A stretch of DNA of 24,412 nucleotides from JABWBR01 sp036741235 (lineage in GTDB: Bacteria; Bacteroidota; Bacteroidia; Chitinophagales; Saprospiraceae): contig DAINSQ010000069.1 in assembly GCA_036741235.1 (NCBI GenBank), forward strand, positions 1 through 24,412, given 5' to 3'. This document shows, in pieces, positions 15,114 to 22,595 of this stretch (position 1 is its first letter; every line of letters starts with the position of its first letter). Below the pieces are notes generated by a model. It made no database searches and was not told where the DNA came from. It saw nothing but the letters and a program-made list of their open reading frames with translations. Both the position numbers and the translations under genes were made by a program.

Positions 15114-15851
15114 TTTTACAATTACCTTCGCCGTGGCGAATTTGCCGGCCTCATTGCGGAACCGGGCGAAATACATACCGGGTGCAAGATTTCCTTTTTC
15201 AAGTTCTACGGTATTAGTAGTAACGCCCGGGATGCGGCGAAGAACCTGACCATCAAGCGAAGTGAGTTCGATATCGAAGCGCTCGTTATTGGGATTGGCA
15301 AACGTAATCACCGTTTTGTTGTCAAACGGGTTGGGAGCGATGCTGAACTGCAGATCGATGAGGGCATCTTCTACAGAAGCGGAAGTAGCGCAGGTCGTTG
15401 TGATACTCGAAATAGCGATAAAAAAGTCATCGCAGTTACCGTCGCCATTGTTGTCGCGGTCTTTGCCTTCCGAACTCCAGGGGTTAGCTCCGTCGGCGGG
15501 GCCCTGGTTAAAAACGAAGTTAATTTGGGTAACTGTACCGGGTGCTGCGCTGTAATAAGCATCCTGGTTAGCCAGGTAAACGCGGAAGATGTTGTTACCC
15601 GTGTTTACGCCTTGAGCAGCGCTGGGGTTGTTCCAGTCTACCACATTTTGCCAGCCGTTCATACCGGAGTGGAATCCGATGTTAGACATGCCTGCCAGTG
15701 AGCCCGGCGCCGTCATACAGTTTTTGCTCAGATCAAACAGGATTTGAATGCCGCCATTGGGGTCATTACATCCTGAAATAGCCTGGTTGGCTTGTGCCTG
15801 AATACCCAAGCTCACCAGCATACACAAAGAGAGTACGTACAACTGTTTCAT
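15111..15851 (-). CDS. Small secreted protein with T9SS type A sorting domain
   Basis: A 246-residue protein. The signal peptide is MKQLYVLSLCMLVSLGIQAQA. A beta-rich domain (about 25-155) contains GIQILFDLSKNCM, FHSGMNGWQNVVDW and a DRDNNGDGNCDDFF segment that looks like a calcium-binding loop. It resembles small carbohydrate-binding-like modules, but I cannot name the family. The C-terminal part (about 170-246) is a T9SS type A sorting domain: FSIAPNPFDNKTVITFANP, a SLDGQVLRRI turn, LAPGMYFARF and a closing KVIVK. I infer secretion or surface anchoring through T9SS. It converges on ilvC, and its TAA stop is the first unit of the array there. Confidence 0.87.
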   Translation of the reverse strand: MKQLYVLSLCMLVSLGIQAQANQAISGCNDPNGGIQILFDLSKNCMTAPGSLAGMSNIGFHSGMNGWQNVVDWNNPSAAQGVNTGNNIFRVYLANQDAYYSAAPGTVTQINFVFNQGPADGANPWSSEGKDRDNNGDGNCDDFFIAISSITTTCATSASVEDALIDLQFSIAPNPFDNKTVITFANPNNERFDIELTSLDGQVLRRIPGVTTNTVELEKGNLAPGMYFARFRNEAGKFATAKVIVK

Positions 15852-15910
15852 TATGAAATAGTTTTGGTTAAAAAAATATCTTGCCTGGTGTGAGGATATT
15901 TGGTTGGGCG

Positions 15911-16052
15911 GTTGTCGGTTCTCTGTTTGTTTATGGGTTTATGGGTTATGGGTTTATGGGTTTATGGGGTACTGTCCTTTTATTCATAAACTTATAAACT
16001 AATAAACCTATAAACCTATAAACGGACAAGACAACGGATAACAGAGAACCTA
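15911..16052. repeat. Modular 7-8 bp array with hairpin, starting at a stop codon
   Basis: On the minus strand from 16052 the stop of the LysM gene opens TAGGTTC, TCTGTTA, TCCGTTG, TCTTGTC, then CGTTTA, TAGGTTTA, TAGGTTTA, TTAGTTTA, TAAGTTTA. The plus-strand side reads GTTGTCGGTTCTCTGTTTG, then repeated TTTATGGG. The two ends form a perfect 11-bp stem: GGTTCTCTGTT (15917-15927) with AACAGAGAACC (16040-16050). The GTTTATGG and CATAAAC blocks pair further in. It fills the spacer upstream of the gene at 15851. Confidence 0.82.
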
Positions 16053-17918
16053 GTCGATCCACAGTCGTTGATACGGAATCAGGGTTTCATTGACCTCCAG
16101 GTTATTAAGTTGGCGGAGGCGTTCCACCGTGATGCCGTATTGGCGGGCGATGCGGTACATATTATCGCCTTCTTTTACAGTATGCACTCTTTTGCCGTTT
16201 TCGTAAGTCGCAGCCGAATCGTAGTTAGAAGGCTGGTTGACTGGTTCGGAAGACGGGTAATAATCGTAGCGCGTACCGGAATTAAACAAATCGTCGTCGA
16301 ATCCGCCGGCGGCGTTGCGCGCTTGCAAGGTACGCTGAGACGCGGGCACTTCGTCGTAGGCGTCGGGCATAAAATCGTTGCCGTAATTCGACCTTGCGCT
16401 GCCTGTGGCGGTAGTATTTTGAAAATTGCCGGGTTGGCTGGTGATAGTCGGCACCGGGGTATCGAGGTATTGAACGCCCCCTGAAGCGTAGGGCTGAATA
16501 CCTTTGGTAGTGGCCGTATTGGCGCTCGATTTTGGGGCGGGCAGCGTCAGCTCGCTTGCCGGTATGCGCAGCGCCGAAATATCGTCATAAGCGGTGACCG
16601 ATTTTTCGGTCAGCACGGGGTAATAAGTAGTGCCGGCAGGTTGCGGGCAATCGCAATCGCTGGTTTTAAGCTTTTGACCAATCTTGATATAATCGGTTTT
16701 GCCCAGGTTGTTGAACTCCCGGAACCTGGCTTCCGTATAGCCGTATTTCAAAGCGATAGAAGCCACCGTTTCGCCGGAAACAACGGTGTGGTATTTGGCG
16801 GTATTGGCGGCGCCTTGTTGATCGTAGGGTACAGGGTAATACGTATTGGCTGTCTGGGTTGGACTTTTGGGCGTGAGGTCAGCAGTAGCCGCAGTAGTTG
16901 TGCCTGCTGCGGAAACCTGGAGTTGAGCGCCGTTTCTGATCGTATTGGAGGTTCCCATGTTATTCCACTGCCGGAGTTGCTCTACCGACACGCCGTAGCG
17001 CTTGGAAAGGCCGTAAAGCGTTTCTCCTTTTTGCACGGTATGGTATTTGGCGGTGGCGGAAGTAGTGGGGGGCGTCGTGACCGGCTTTTTGTCGTCCATG
17101 TATGTAATATAGGGCGTTTTTGGCGTCACATCATAATCCAGCGGCACGGCTGTTTCGCGCCGGTCGTACTGGGTAGTCGTTTGACTTTGGGCGGGAAGTT
17201 TTCCACAGAGCTCCATCAGGTAACGCTCCGGGGTGCGGCCCCTTATACCTTTGAGGATCAGTGCATTTTGCTGTGCGTCGGCGGTGTTGAAACCTATGCG
17301 TTCCTCGGTGACGCCGATTTCGGGCACAAACACCAGATCGGCCACCGTATTGATATTGCCTTTACTGGTTTGTTTAAAAATAAATGCGCCGGTACAGGGG
17401 TTTTCGAGGCGCCCCTCAAAGTATACCTGCGCTTTGGGGTTGGTAGAGATGTTTTCGCCGATGGTGCCGTATTGGGTATTGAATAAAAAGCTGTATTTCG
17501 GCGAAACATAGTTGATCTGCTGGTTGTCGCGCTTGTAATAGGCGGCCAACGCAACGGAGGAGATCAGGTATTGCTTGGAAGTGATTTCGTAAATGATGAA
17601 TACGTCGTCTGCATCGCTGTTGATGCGGGTAGCCGTATTTTGGCTAAACTGGCCGTTGCTGCAGCTTATATACGACAGCGGCAGCGCGCTTTGCAGGTCT
17701 TTACTTTCTTTGCCGACTTCGAGCACTAGTTTTTCGCCCTGGCCGATATTGACCAGATAGGAAATATAGCCCTCTCCGTTTTTGTTATAGGCGTATTCCA
17801 GCCGTTCCATACAAGCGGGATCGAAAAAGATGTAGATTCGGGCGGCCTGGCTTTGCAGGGGGAGCATCAGTATCAGCAAACTGGCAATAGAGACAGGGAT
17901 GCGAAATAAGTTTTTCAT
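16050..17918 (-). CDS. Exported triple-LysM protein
   Basis: A 622-residue protein counted from the ATG at 17918. In-frame ATGs at 17945 and 17942 would add MMRVNKTFT before an otherwise normal signal peptide (MKNLFRIPVSIASLLILML), so the inner start is preferred. An N-terminal domain of unknown type (about 27-245, four Cys) is followed by three LysM modules at about 292-335, 375-417 and 579-622: YHTVQKGETLYGLSKRYGVS, YHTVVSGETVASIALKYGY, VHTVKEGDNMYRIARQYGI. Long Ser/Thr/Pro-rich linkers separate them. LysM binds GlcNAc-containing glycans, so a periplasmic peptidoglycan-associated role is likely. No hydrolase or peptidase domain is visible. Its TAG stop begins the repeat array at 16052. Confidence 0.88.
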   Translation of the reverse strand: MKNLFRIPVSIASLLILMLPLQSQAARIYIFFDPACMERLEYAYNKNGEGYISYLVNIGQGEKLVLEVGKESKDLQSALPLSYISCSNGQFSQNTATRINSDADDVFIIYEITSKQYLISSVALAAYYKRDNQQINYVSPKYSFLFNTQYGTIGENISTNPKAQVYFEGRLENPCTGAFIFKQTSKGNINTVADLVFVPEIGVTEERIGFNTADAQQNALILKGIRGRTPERYLMELCGKLPAQSQTTTQYDRRETAVPLDYDVTPKTPYITYMDDKKPVTTPPTTSATAKYHTVQKGETLYGLSKRYGVSVEQLRQWNNMGTSNTIRNGAQLQVSAAGTTTAATADLTPKSPTQTANTYYPVPYDQQGAANTAKYHTVVSGETVASIALKYGYTEARFREFNNLGKTDYIKIGQKLKTSDCDCPQPAGTTYYPVLTEKSVTAYDDISALRIPASELTLPAPKSSANTATTKGIQPYASGGVQYLDTPVPTITSQPGNFQNTTATGSARSNYGNDFMPDAYDEVPASQRTLQARNAAGGFDDDLFNSGTRYDYYPSSEPVNQPSNYDSAATYENGKRVHTVKEGDNMYRIARQYGITVERLRQLNNLEVNETLIPYQRLWID

Positions 17919-17999
17919 GGTGAAGGTTTTGTTGACGCGCATCATGCTTTTATATGGTATGAATTACAAATGGTTATGCATAGAAACAACGCAAATGAA

Positions 18000-18016
18000 T
18001 TCACAAAGATTGTGAA
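18000..18016. promoter_or_regulatory. 17-bp palindrome upstream of the LysM gene
   Basis: TTCACAA-AGA-TTGTGAA, a perfect 7-bp inverted repeat about 82 bases upstream of the preferred start. On the minus strand it abuts TTCATTTGC (17999-17991), a near match to the -7 box TAnnTTTGC. That position suits a repressor operator. The surrounding 270-base spacer (17919-18188) is AT-rich, with no gene or RNA that I can see. Confidence 0.45.
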
Positions 18017-18188
18017 CCGCCCGCGCTTTTCACGCTGCAAAATTGTGATTTTCAACAAGACATTCGCCAGAATAAGCATGGATATTTACGTATAAAGATA
18101 CAAAACGTTTCAAAAAAAGTACGATTTTTAACATTTGTTATGATAAAAATATTTTCTGAAAAAAAATAAATACTTGATTTTCAATTTA

Positions 18189-21131
18189 TTACGACAAAAG
18201 AAAAGCGATCTCGTCTTTTGATAAATTTAGTTGTTCATTGGCATTGACGATATCGTCGGCCAGTTGGGCTTTTTTGCTTTGCAGCGCCATAATTTTTTCC
18301 TCAATGCTGTCTTTGGTGATGAATTTTACGGCGATAACCTGTTTGTCCTGGCCGATGCGATGCGCCCTGGCAATGGCTTGCTGTTCGGTAGCGGGGTTCC
18401 ACCAGGGGTCGAGGATGAACACGTAGTCAGCGGCGGTAAGATTGAGGCCTGCGCCGCCGGCTTTGATGGATATAAGGAAGGACTGTACTTCTTTTTGTTG
18501 TTCGAAGCGCTGTACTTGCTCGGCGCGTTTGCGGGTTTCCACGTCGCCGCTGAGCCAGGCGTAGGGCATGCCGGCGTTTTCAAAATGCTGGCGAAAGTAG
18601 TCCAGGTATTTTACAAACGAGCTGAAAAACAAGGCTTTGTGGCCGCTGCGGCGTATGATGTCCCAGTGTTCTAATACATCGTTGTATTTTCCGCTTTCGT
18701 GGGCATAATCGTCGAGTACCATGCCGGGGTGGTTGACCAGCTGTCGCAGGCGGGTGAGCGATTGCAGCACCATGAGTTTGAATTGGGGGTTGTTGGCGTC
18801 GAAGGAGTCGAGCAGGGCGTTGCGGGCCGCCGATTTTTCTTTTTCGTAGATTTTTTTCTGCTCGGCGGTCATTTCGCTGTAGAATATTTTGGTGGTGAGC
18901 GGCGGCAGGTCTTTGGCTACTTCTTCTTTGGCGCGCCGTAGCAAGTAGGGCTGTACCAGGCTGCGCAGGCGGCGACTGCGTTGTTCATCGCGGTTTTTTT
19001 CGATGGGGCTGATGAATTCTTTTCTGAAAAAGGCGTAGTTGCCCAGTAGTCCCGGATTGATGAATTGCATTTGCGCCCAGAGGTCGGACAGCGAGTTTTC
19101 GATGGGCGTGCCGCTGAGCGATATTTTGTGGCGGGCCTGAAAGCTATTGACGGCTTTGAAAATTTTGCTGTCGGGGTTTTTGATTTGCTGGCTTTCGTCC
19201 AATACGATGTATTCGAATTCCATTTTTTGCAGCAGCGCTTCATCGCGCAGCGCGGTTTGGTAGGTGGTGAGCAACACGTCGAAGCGTCGCAGCAGTCGCA
19301 GGTCGGTATAGCGTTTGGCGCCGGTGTGGTTGCAGATGGAAAGCGAGGGCGCAAAACGCTTGATTTCCTGTTCCCAGTTGAAGATGAGCGAGGCGGGCAT
19401 GATGAGCAGCGCGCCCAGCGGTTTGAGCAAGTGGAGGTCGTGGGGTTGCGACTGGAAGAGGTCGAGTTGCGCGGCGGCCAGTGCGGGCGCCGGGGTATTG
19501 CCGTTGTCGAGCTGTGCCTTGGCATACAACAGCATGGCGATGGTTTGCAGGGTTTTGCCAAGCCCCATGTCGTCGGCGAGCAGGGCCCCGAGGCCTTGCT
19601 GGTAATGGCCTGCCAGCCAACGCATGCCTTCGAGTTGGTAAGGGCGCAATTCGGCTTTGAGTTGGGCCGGCGGAGATAGTTGCGAGGTGTCGGGAGCGGA
19701 GTGGCTGTCGTGTTGCAACTCCAATTCTTCAAGCAGCGTATATTGGCTTTTGGCCAGCCGTAGTCCGGTGTCGGTTTTTTTGGCAAACTGCACCAGACTT
19801 TGGTAGCGCGCCATCCATTCCAGCGGAATCAGGAAGTAATCGCCGGTGGGCAAGATAAAAAAGCGGTTGTTGCTTTTGATGTAAGGGGCCAGTTGGTGAA
19901 ACGGGATCACAAATTCGCCCACCCTGATTTCGCCGTGCAGGTCAAACCAGTCGTTGTCGGCGCCGGCGCTGAGTTGCAGCGCGGCGGGGTAGAGGTACAG
20001 GGGCTTGTCCTCGACGATGGGGGCTGCGAGGGTGTAGCCTTTGTTTTCGAGCGTCTCGCGGTGGGCAGCCAGCCAACCCAGCAAATAATAGGGATCGTCG
20101 TGGGGCTGGTTGTCGGGTTGAAAAAAGCTGCCTTCGGCGTGGAAGAGCCCCAGCGCCGGCAGTCCCTGGATATAGCGGTTTTCCGCTTCCGCATCGCGGG
20201 TTACCTTCACAATATGGATATCGTCGCCCTCAATTTCCAGGCTGGTGCGGCGGTCTTTTTTGTCGCTCCAGTTGAAGCTCGCATTGGCGTACGCCATTTG
20301 GATGCTCAGCACCCATTGTTCGCCGAAGAGGTTGCGCACGGGAGTCAGCAGGCAGGCCTGGAGGCGGTTGTCGTGGGTGACGCCGAAACCTTCGGCCTGG
20401 ATATCGGCCCTGGAGGCTACTTTGAGAATGAATTTCCGGAAGTAGGCGGCCGCAGAAGCGCCGGGGATGGCCACTTCGTCTTTTTGGCGAAACGGCTTCA
20501 CCATATTGCCGTTGATATGTTCGAGGCGGTACAGGGTGTAGTCGGCCAACAGCCAGCCGGGTTCGTTGGTGAGGGGCGCCAATTCGTCAAATTGCCGAAA
20601 GCGCACCGGGCGTTCTCCGGCCAGGGCGCTCAGGCGGTAGTTGACGCCTTCGGCTGTTTTTTCAAAAGACAATACGGGCTGCAGCGGTTGTGCAGCCATT
20701 TTTACCAGAAAATCTTTTACCAATACCTTTCGCGCCACCTTCCAGCTCAGCGGAAAATTGCGGCGGTGGATGATACTCAACCATTGATCGAGTTGGCGAT
20801 GTATGTAATTGATAATTAAAGACTTGATGTCTTCTTCTTGAAGTAAATCTGCAAGGGTCGACTTTTTCTTGCGGGTGGCATTATAGCGCTGTTCGAGTGC
20901 AGCGGGTTGCAGCAGATCGATCAAATCCAGCAGTTTCTTTTGGTCGGCGTCGGGGGTGATGCCCAATGGGGGCAGGGTAGCGGGCGTGGCTTTCTGCATC
21001 AGGTGGGTGAGGGCGCCGTCGGCTTCTTTTTTAACAATAAAAGCTTCCGGCAGGTATATACCTTCGGCCCATTCGCTGAGGTTAAAAACGATTTCGAGGG
21101 ATTGATCGGCAGGTGTCGGGTTGTTGGTCAT
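18189..21131 (-). CDS. SNF2-family DNA helicase/translocase
   Basis: A 980-residue ATP-dependent DNA translocase of the bacterial SNF2 (RapA/HepA-like) superfamily II group. The frame is open upstream to a TTG at 21164, but the first ATG is at 21131. The motor occupies the C-terminal half: Walker A DDMGLGKTLQT (about 520-530), DESQ box in YIVLDESQQIKNP (645-648), motif III SGTPIENSLSDLW (about 673), motif VI ARAHRIGQDKQ (about 921). The N-terminal 490 residues show no motif I can name; RapA-type members often carry SWIM or other accessory domains there, but no zinc-binding SWIM signature is visible. Likely role: remodelling protein-DNA complexes or aiding transcription and repair. It ends in a double stop, TAATAA, and is divergent from kbl. 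Confidence 0.93.
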   Translation of the reverse strand: MTNNPTPADQSLEIVFNLSEWAEGIYLPEAFIVKKEADGALTHLMQKATPATLPPLGITPDADQKKLLDLIDLLQPAALEQRYNATRKKKSTLADLLQEEDIKSLIINYIHRQLDQWLSIIHRRNFPLSWKVARKVLVKDFLVKMAAQPLQPVLSFEKTAEGVNYRLSALAGERPVRFRQFDELAPLTNEPGWLLADYTLYRLEHINGNMVKPFRQKDEVAIPGASAAAYFRKFILKVASRADIQAEGFGVTHDNRLQACLLTPVRNLFGEQWVLSIQMAYANASFNWSDKKDRRTSLEIEGDDIHIVKVTRDAEAENRYIQGLPALGLFHAEGSFFQPDNQPHDDPYYLLGWLAAHRETLENKGYTLAAPIVEDKPLYLYPAALQLSAGADNDWFDLHGEIRVGEFVIPFHQLAPYIKSNNRFFILPTGDYFLIPLEWMARYQSLVQFAKKTDTGLRLAKSQYTLLEELELQHDSHSAPDTSQLSPPAQLKAELRPYQLEGMRWLAGHYQQGLGALLADDMGLGKTLQTIAMLLYAKAQLDNGNTPAPALAAAQLDLFQSQPHDLHLLKPLGALLIMPASLIFNWEQEIKRFAPSLSICNHTGAKRYTDLRLLRRFDVLLTTYQTALRDEALLQKMEFEYIVLDESQQIKNPDSKIFKAVNSFQARHKISLSGTPIENSLSDLWAQMQFINPGLLGNYAFFRKEFISPIEKNRDEQRSRRLRSLVQPYLLRRAKEEVAKDLPPLTTKIFYSEMTAEQKKIYEKEKSAARNALLDSFDANNPQFKLMVLQSLTRLRQLVNHPGMVLDDYAHESGKYNDVLEHWDIIRRSGHKALFFSSFVKYLDYFRQHFENAGMPYAWLSGDVETRKRAEQVQRFEQQKEVQSFLISIKAGGAGLNLTAADYVFILDPWWNPATEQQAIARAHRIGQDKQVIAVKFITKDSIEEKIMALQSKKAQLADDIVNANEQLNLSKDEIAFLLS

Positions 21132-21161
21132 TGGCGTAAAAATTCCGGAGCGCAAATTGAG

Positions 21162-21195
21162 CAAATTTTTTCCTTTTGAAAAAAAAATTCAAAAA
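21162..21195 (-). promoter_or_regulatory. Candidate promoter for the SNF2 gene
   Basis: On the minus strand, TTTTTG (21195-21190) is followed after 20 bases by AAAATTTG (21169-21162), one mismatch from the Bacteroidota TAnnTTTG -7 box. The start codon at 21131 is about 30 bases downstream, so the TTG at 21164 would fall inside the promoter, supporting the ATG start. Confidence 0.35.
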
Positions 21196-21218
21196 CGGTC
21201 TATACATTCTAACTTTGC
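21187..21218 (+). promoter_or_regulatory. Candidate promoter for kbl
   Basis: TAACTTTGC (21210-21218) is a full match to the Bacteroidota -7 box. Exactly 19 bases upstream is TTC (21188-21190), one base off the -33 TTG. Transcription would begin about 20 bases before the kbl ATG at 21238. It overlaps the divergent SNF2 promoter region. Confidence 0.55.
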
Positions 21219-21237
21219 CACAAACAAATGCCTAGCC

Positions 21238-22425
21238 ATGTTTTCCAATGTAGAACCCGTTTTGCAACACGAGTTGCAGGATATCCGCGATGCCGGACTG
21301 TACAAGCAGGAGCGCATCATCGTTTCGCCGCAAGGCCCTGAAATTAAGATCAATACCGGCCAGGAGGTGCTCAATTTTTGCGCCAACAACTACCTGGGTT
21401 TGTCGTCGCATCCCGAGGTGATCAAGGCCGCCCACGAGGCCATCGACACGCACGGCTTCGGCCTGTCGTCGGTGCGGTTTATCTGCGGCACGCAAGACAT
21501 CCACAAGGAGTTGGAGGGCAAGATCGCCGAATTTCTGGGCATGGAAGACGCGATACTCTACGCCGCCGCTTTTGACGCCAACGGCGGTTTGTTCGAACCC
21601 CTGCTCGGCGAAGAAGACGCCATTATTTCCGACGAACTCAACCACGCTTCTATTATTGACGGCATTCGCCTGTGCAAGGCGCAGCGTTTTCGCTACAAGC
21701 ACAACGATATGTCCGACCTCGAAGAAAAGCTCAAGGAGGCCGCCGGCGCCCGCCGCCGCTTGATCTCCACCGACGGGGCTTTCTCCATGGACGGCACGAT
21801 TGCCCAGCTCGACAAGATTTGCGACCTGGCCGACCGCTACAATGCCATGGTGATGATTGACGAATGCCACGCCACGGGTTTCCTCGGCAAAACCGGTCGC
21901 GGCACCCACGAATACCGCGGCGTGATGGACCGCATCGATATTATTACCGGCACGCTGGGCAAGGCCCTTGGCGGCGCTTCCGGCGGCTTTACCGCTGCCC
22001 GCAAGGAGATTGTGGAAATCCTGCGCCAGCGCTCGCGGCCTTACCTGTTTTCGAATACGGTGGCGCCCGCCATTGTCGGCGCATCAATCCGCGTATTGGA
22101 GCTGCTGAGCGAGTCTACGCGCCTGCGCGATAAGCTGGAGGCCAATACGCTTTATTTCCGCAAGGCGATGACCGAAGCCGGCTTCGATATTCTGCCCGGC
22201 GAACATCCTATTGTACCCATTATGCTCTACGATGCGCCGCTGGCCCAGAATTTCGCCCGCCTGCTGCTCGATGAGGGCATTTATGTGATCGGATTTTTCT
22301 TCCCGGTGGTGCCCAGGGGCAAGGCGCGCATCCGCGTGCAGCTTTCCGCCGCCCACGAACCGGAACACCTCGATAAGGCCGTGGCCGCTTTTGTTAAGGT
22401 GGGTATGGAGTTGGGGGTGTTGTAG
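21238..22425 (+). CDS. kbl: Glycine C-acetyltransferase (2-amino-3-ketobutyrate CoA ligase)
   Basis: PLP enzyme of the alpha-oxoamine synthase family. It cleaves 2-amino-3-ketobutyrate with CoA to glycine and acetyl-CoA, the second step of threonine breakdown after Tdh; cytosolic. The open frame reaches a TTG at 21121, but that region holds the promoter. The ATG at 21238 gives 395 residues, close to the 398 of E. coli. Key features: GGLFEPLLGEEDAIISDELN, NHASIIDG (His136), MIDECHATGFLGKTGRG (Asp208, His211), and the PLP lysine Lys242 in TGTLGKALGGASGG. The match to Kbl is closer than to serine palmitoyltransferase or KAS-type relatives. No tdh is adjacent. Its TAG stop is the first repeat unit of the following array. 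Confidence 0.93.
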   Translation: MFSNVEPVLQHELQDIRDAGLYKQERIIVSPQGPEIKINTGQEVLNFCANNYLGLSSHPEVIKAAHEAIDTHGFGLSSVRFICGTQDIHKELEGKIAEFLGMEDAILYAAAFDANGGLFEPLLGEEDAIISDELNHASIIDGIRLCKAQRFRYKHNDMSDLEEKLKEAAGARRRLISTDGAFSMDGTIAQLDKICDLADRYNAMVMIDECHATGFLGKTGRGTHEYRGVMDRIDIITGTLGKALGGASGGFTAARKEIVEILRQRSRPYLFSNTVAPAIVGASIRVLELLSESTRLRDKLEANTLYFRKAMTEAGFDILPGEHPIVPIMLYDAPLAQNFARLLLDEGIYVIGFFFPVVPRGKARIRVQLSAAHEPEHLDKAVAAFVKVGMELGVL

Positions 22426-22595
22426 GTTGTAGGTTGTGGGTTGTAAGTTGTAGGTTGTAAGTTGTAAGTTGTAAGTTGTAGGTTGTAAGTTGTAGGTTGT
22501 AAGTTGTAGTTGTAGGTCTGCTTCATAAACCTATAAACTATTAAACTTATAAACAAACCTACAACCTACAACCTACAACCTAGAACCGACAACTA
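22423..22595. repeat. 7-bp TRRGTTG arrays joining two convergent stop codons
   Basis: From the kbl stop: twelve phased 7-mers of the form TRRGTTG (22423-22506), such as TAGGTTG, TGGGTTG and TAAGTTG, then a short TAGTTG. On the minus strand from the protease stop at 22595: TAGTTG, TCGGTTC, TAGGTTG three times, then TAGGTTTG. The two arms are complementary. The centre (about 22524-22554) is a different word, ATAAACYTATAAAC-like, that also occurs in the arrays at 15911 and 24326. Convergent transcripts would each form a long hairpin. Confidence 0.88.

Noticed and set aside
18124..18150. Terminator for the SNF2 gene from ATTTTTA/TAAAAAT
   Set aside because: The stem is 7 bp of only A and T with a 13-base loop in AT-rich DNA, which is too weak to call.
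19800..20819. Plus-strand open frame of 339 codons in the SNF2 gene
   Set aside because: It is antisense to the helicase N-terminal region in GC-rich DNA, with no start context or family features.
22423..22595. Attachment site or transposon end from the inverted repeats
   Set aside because: No transposase or integrase is present and no target duplication is seen. The inverted arms are low-complexity words that start at stop codons.
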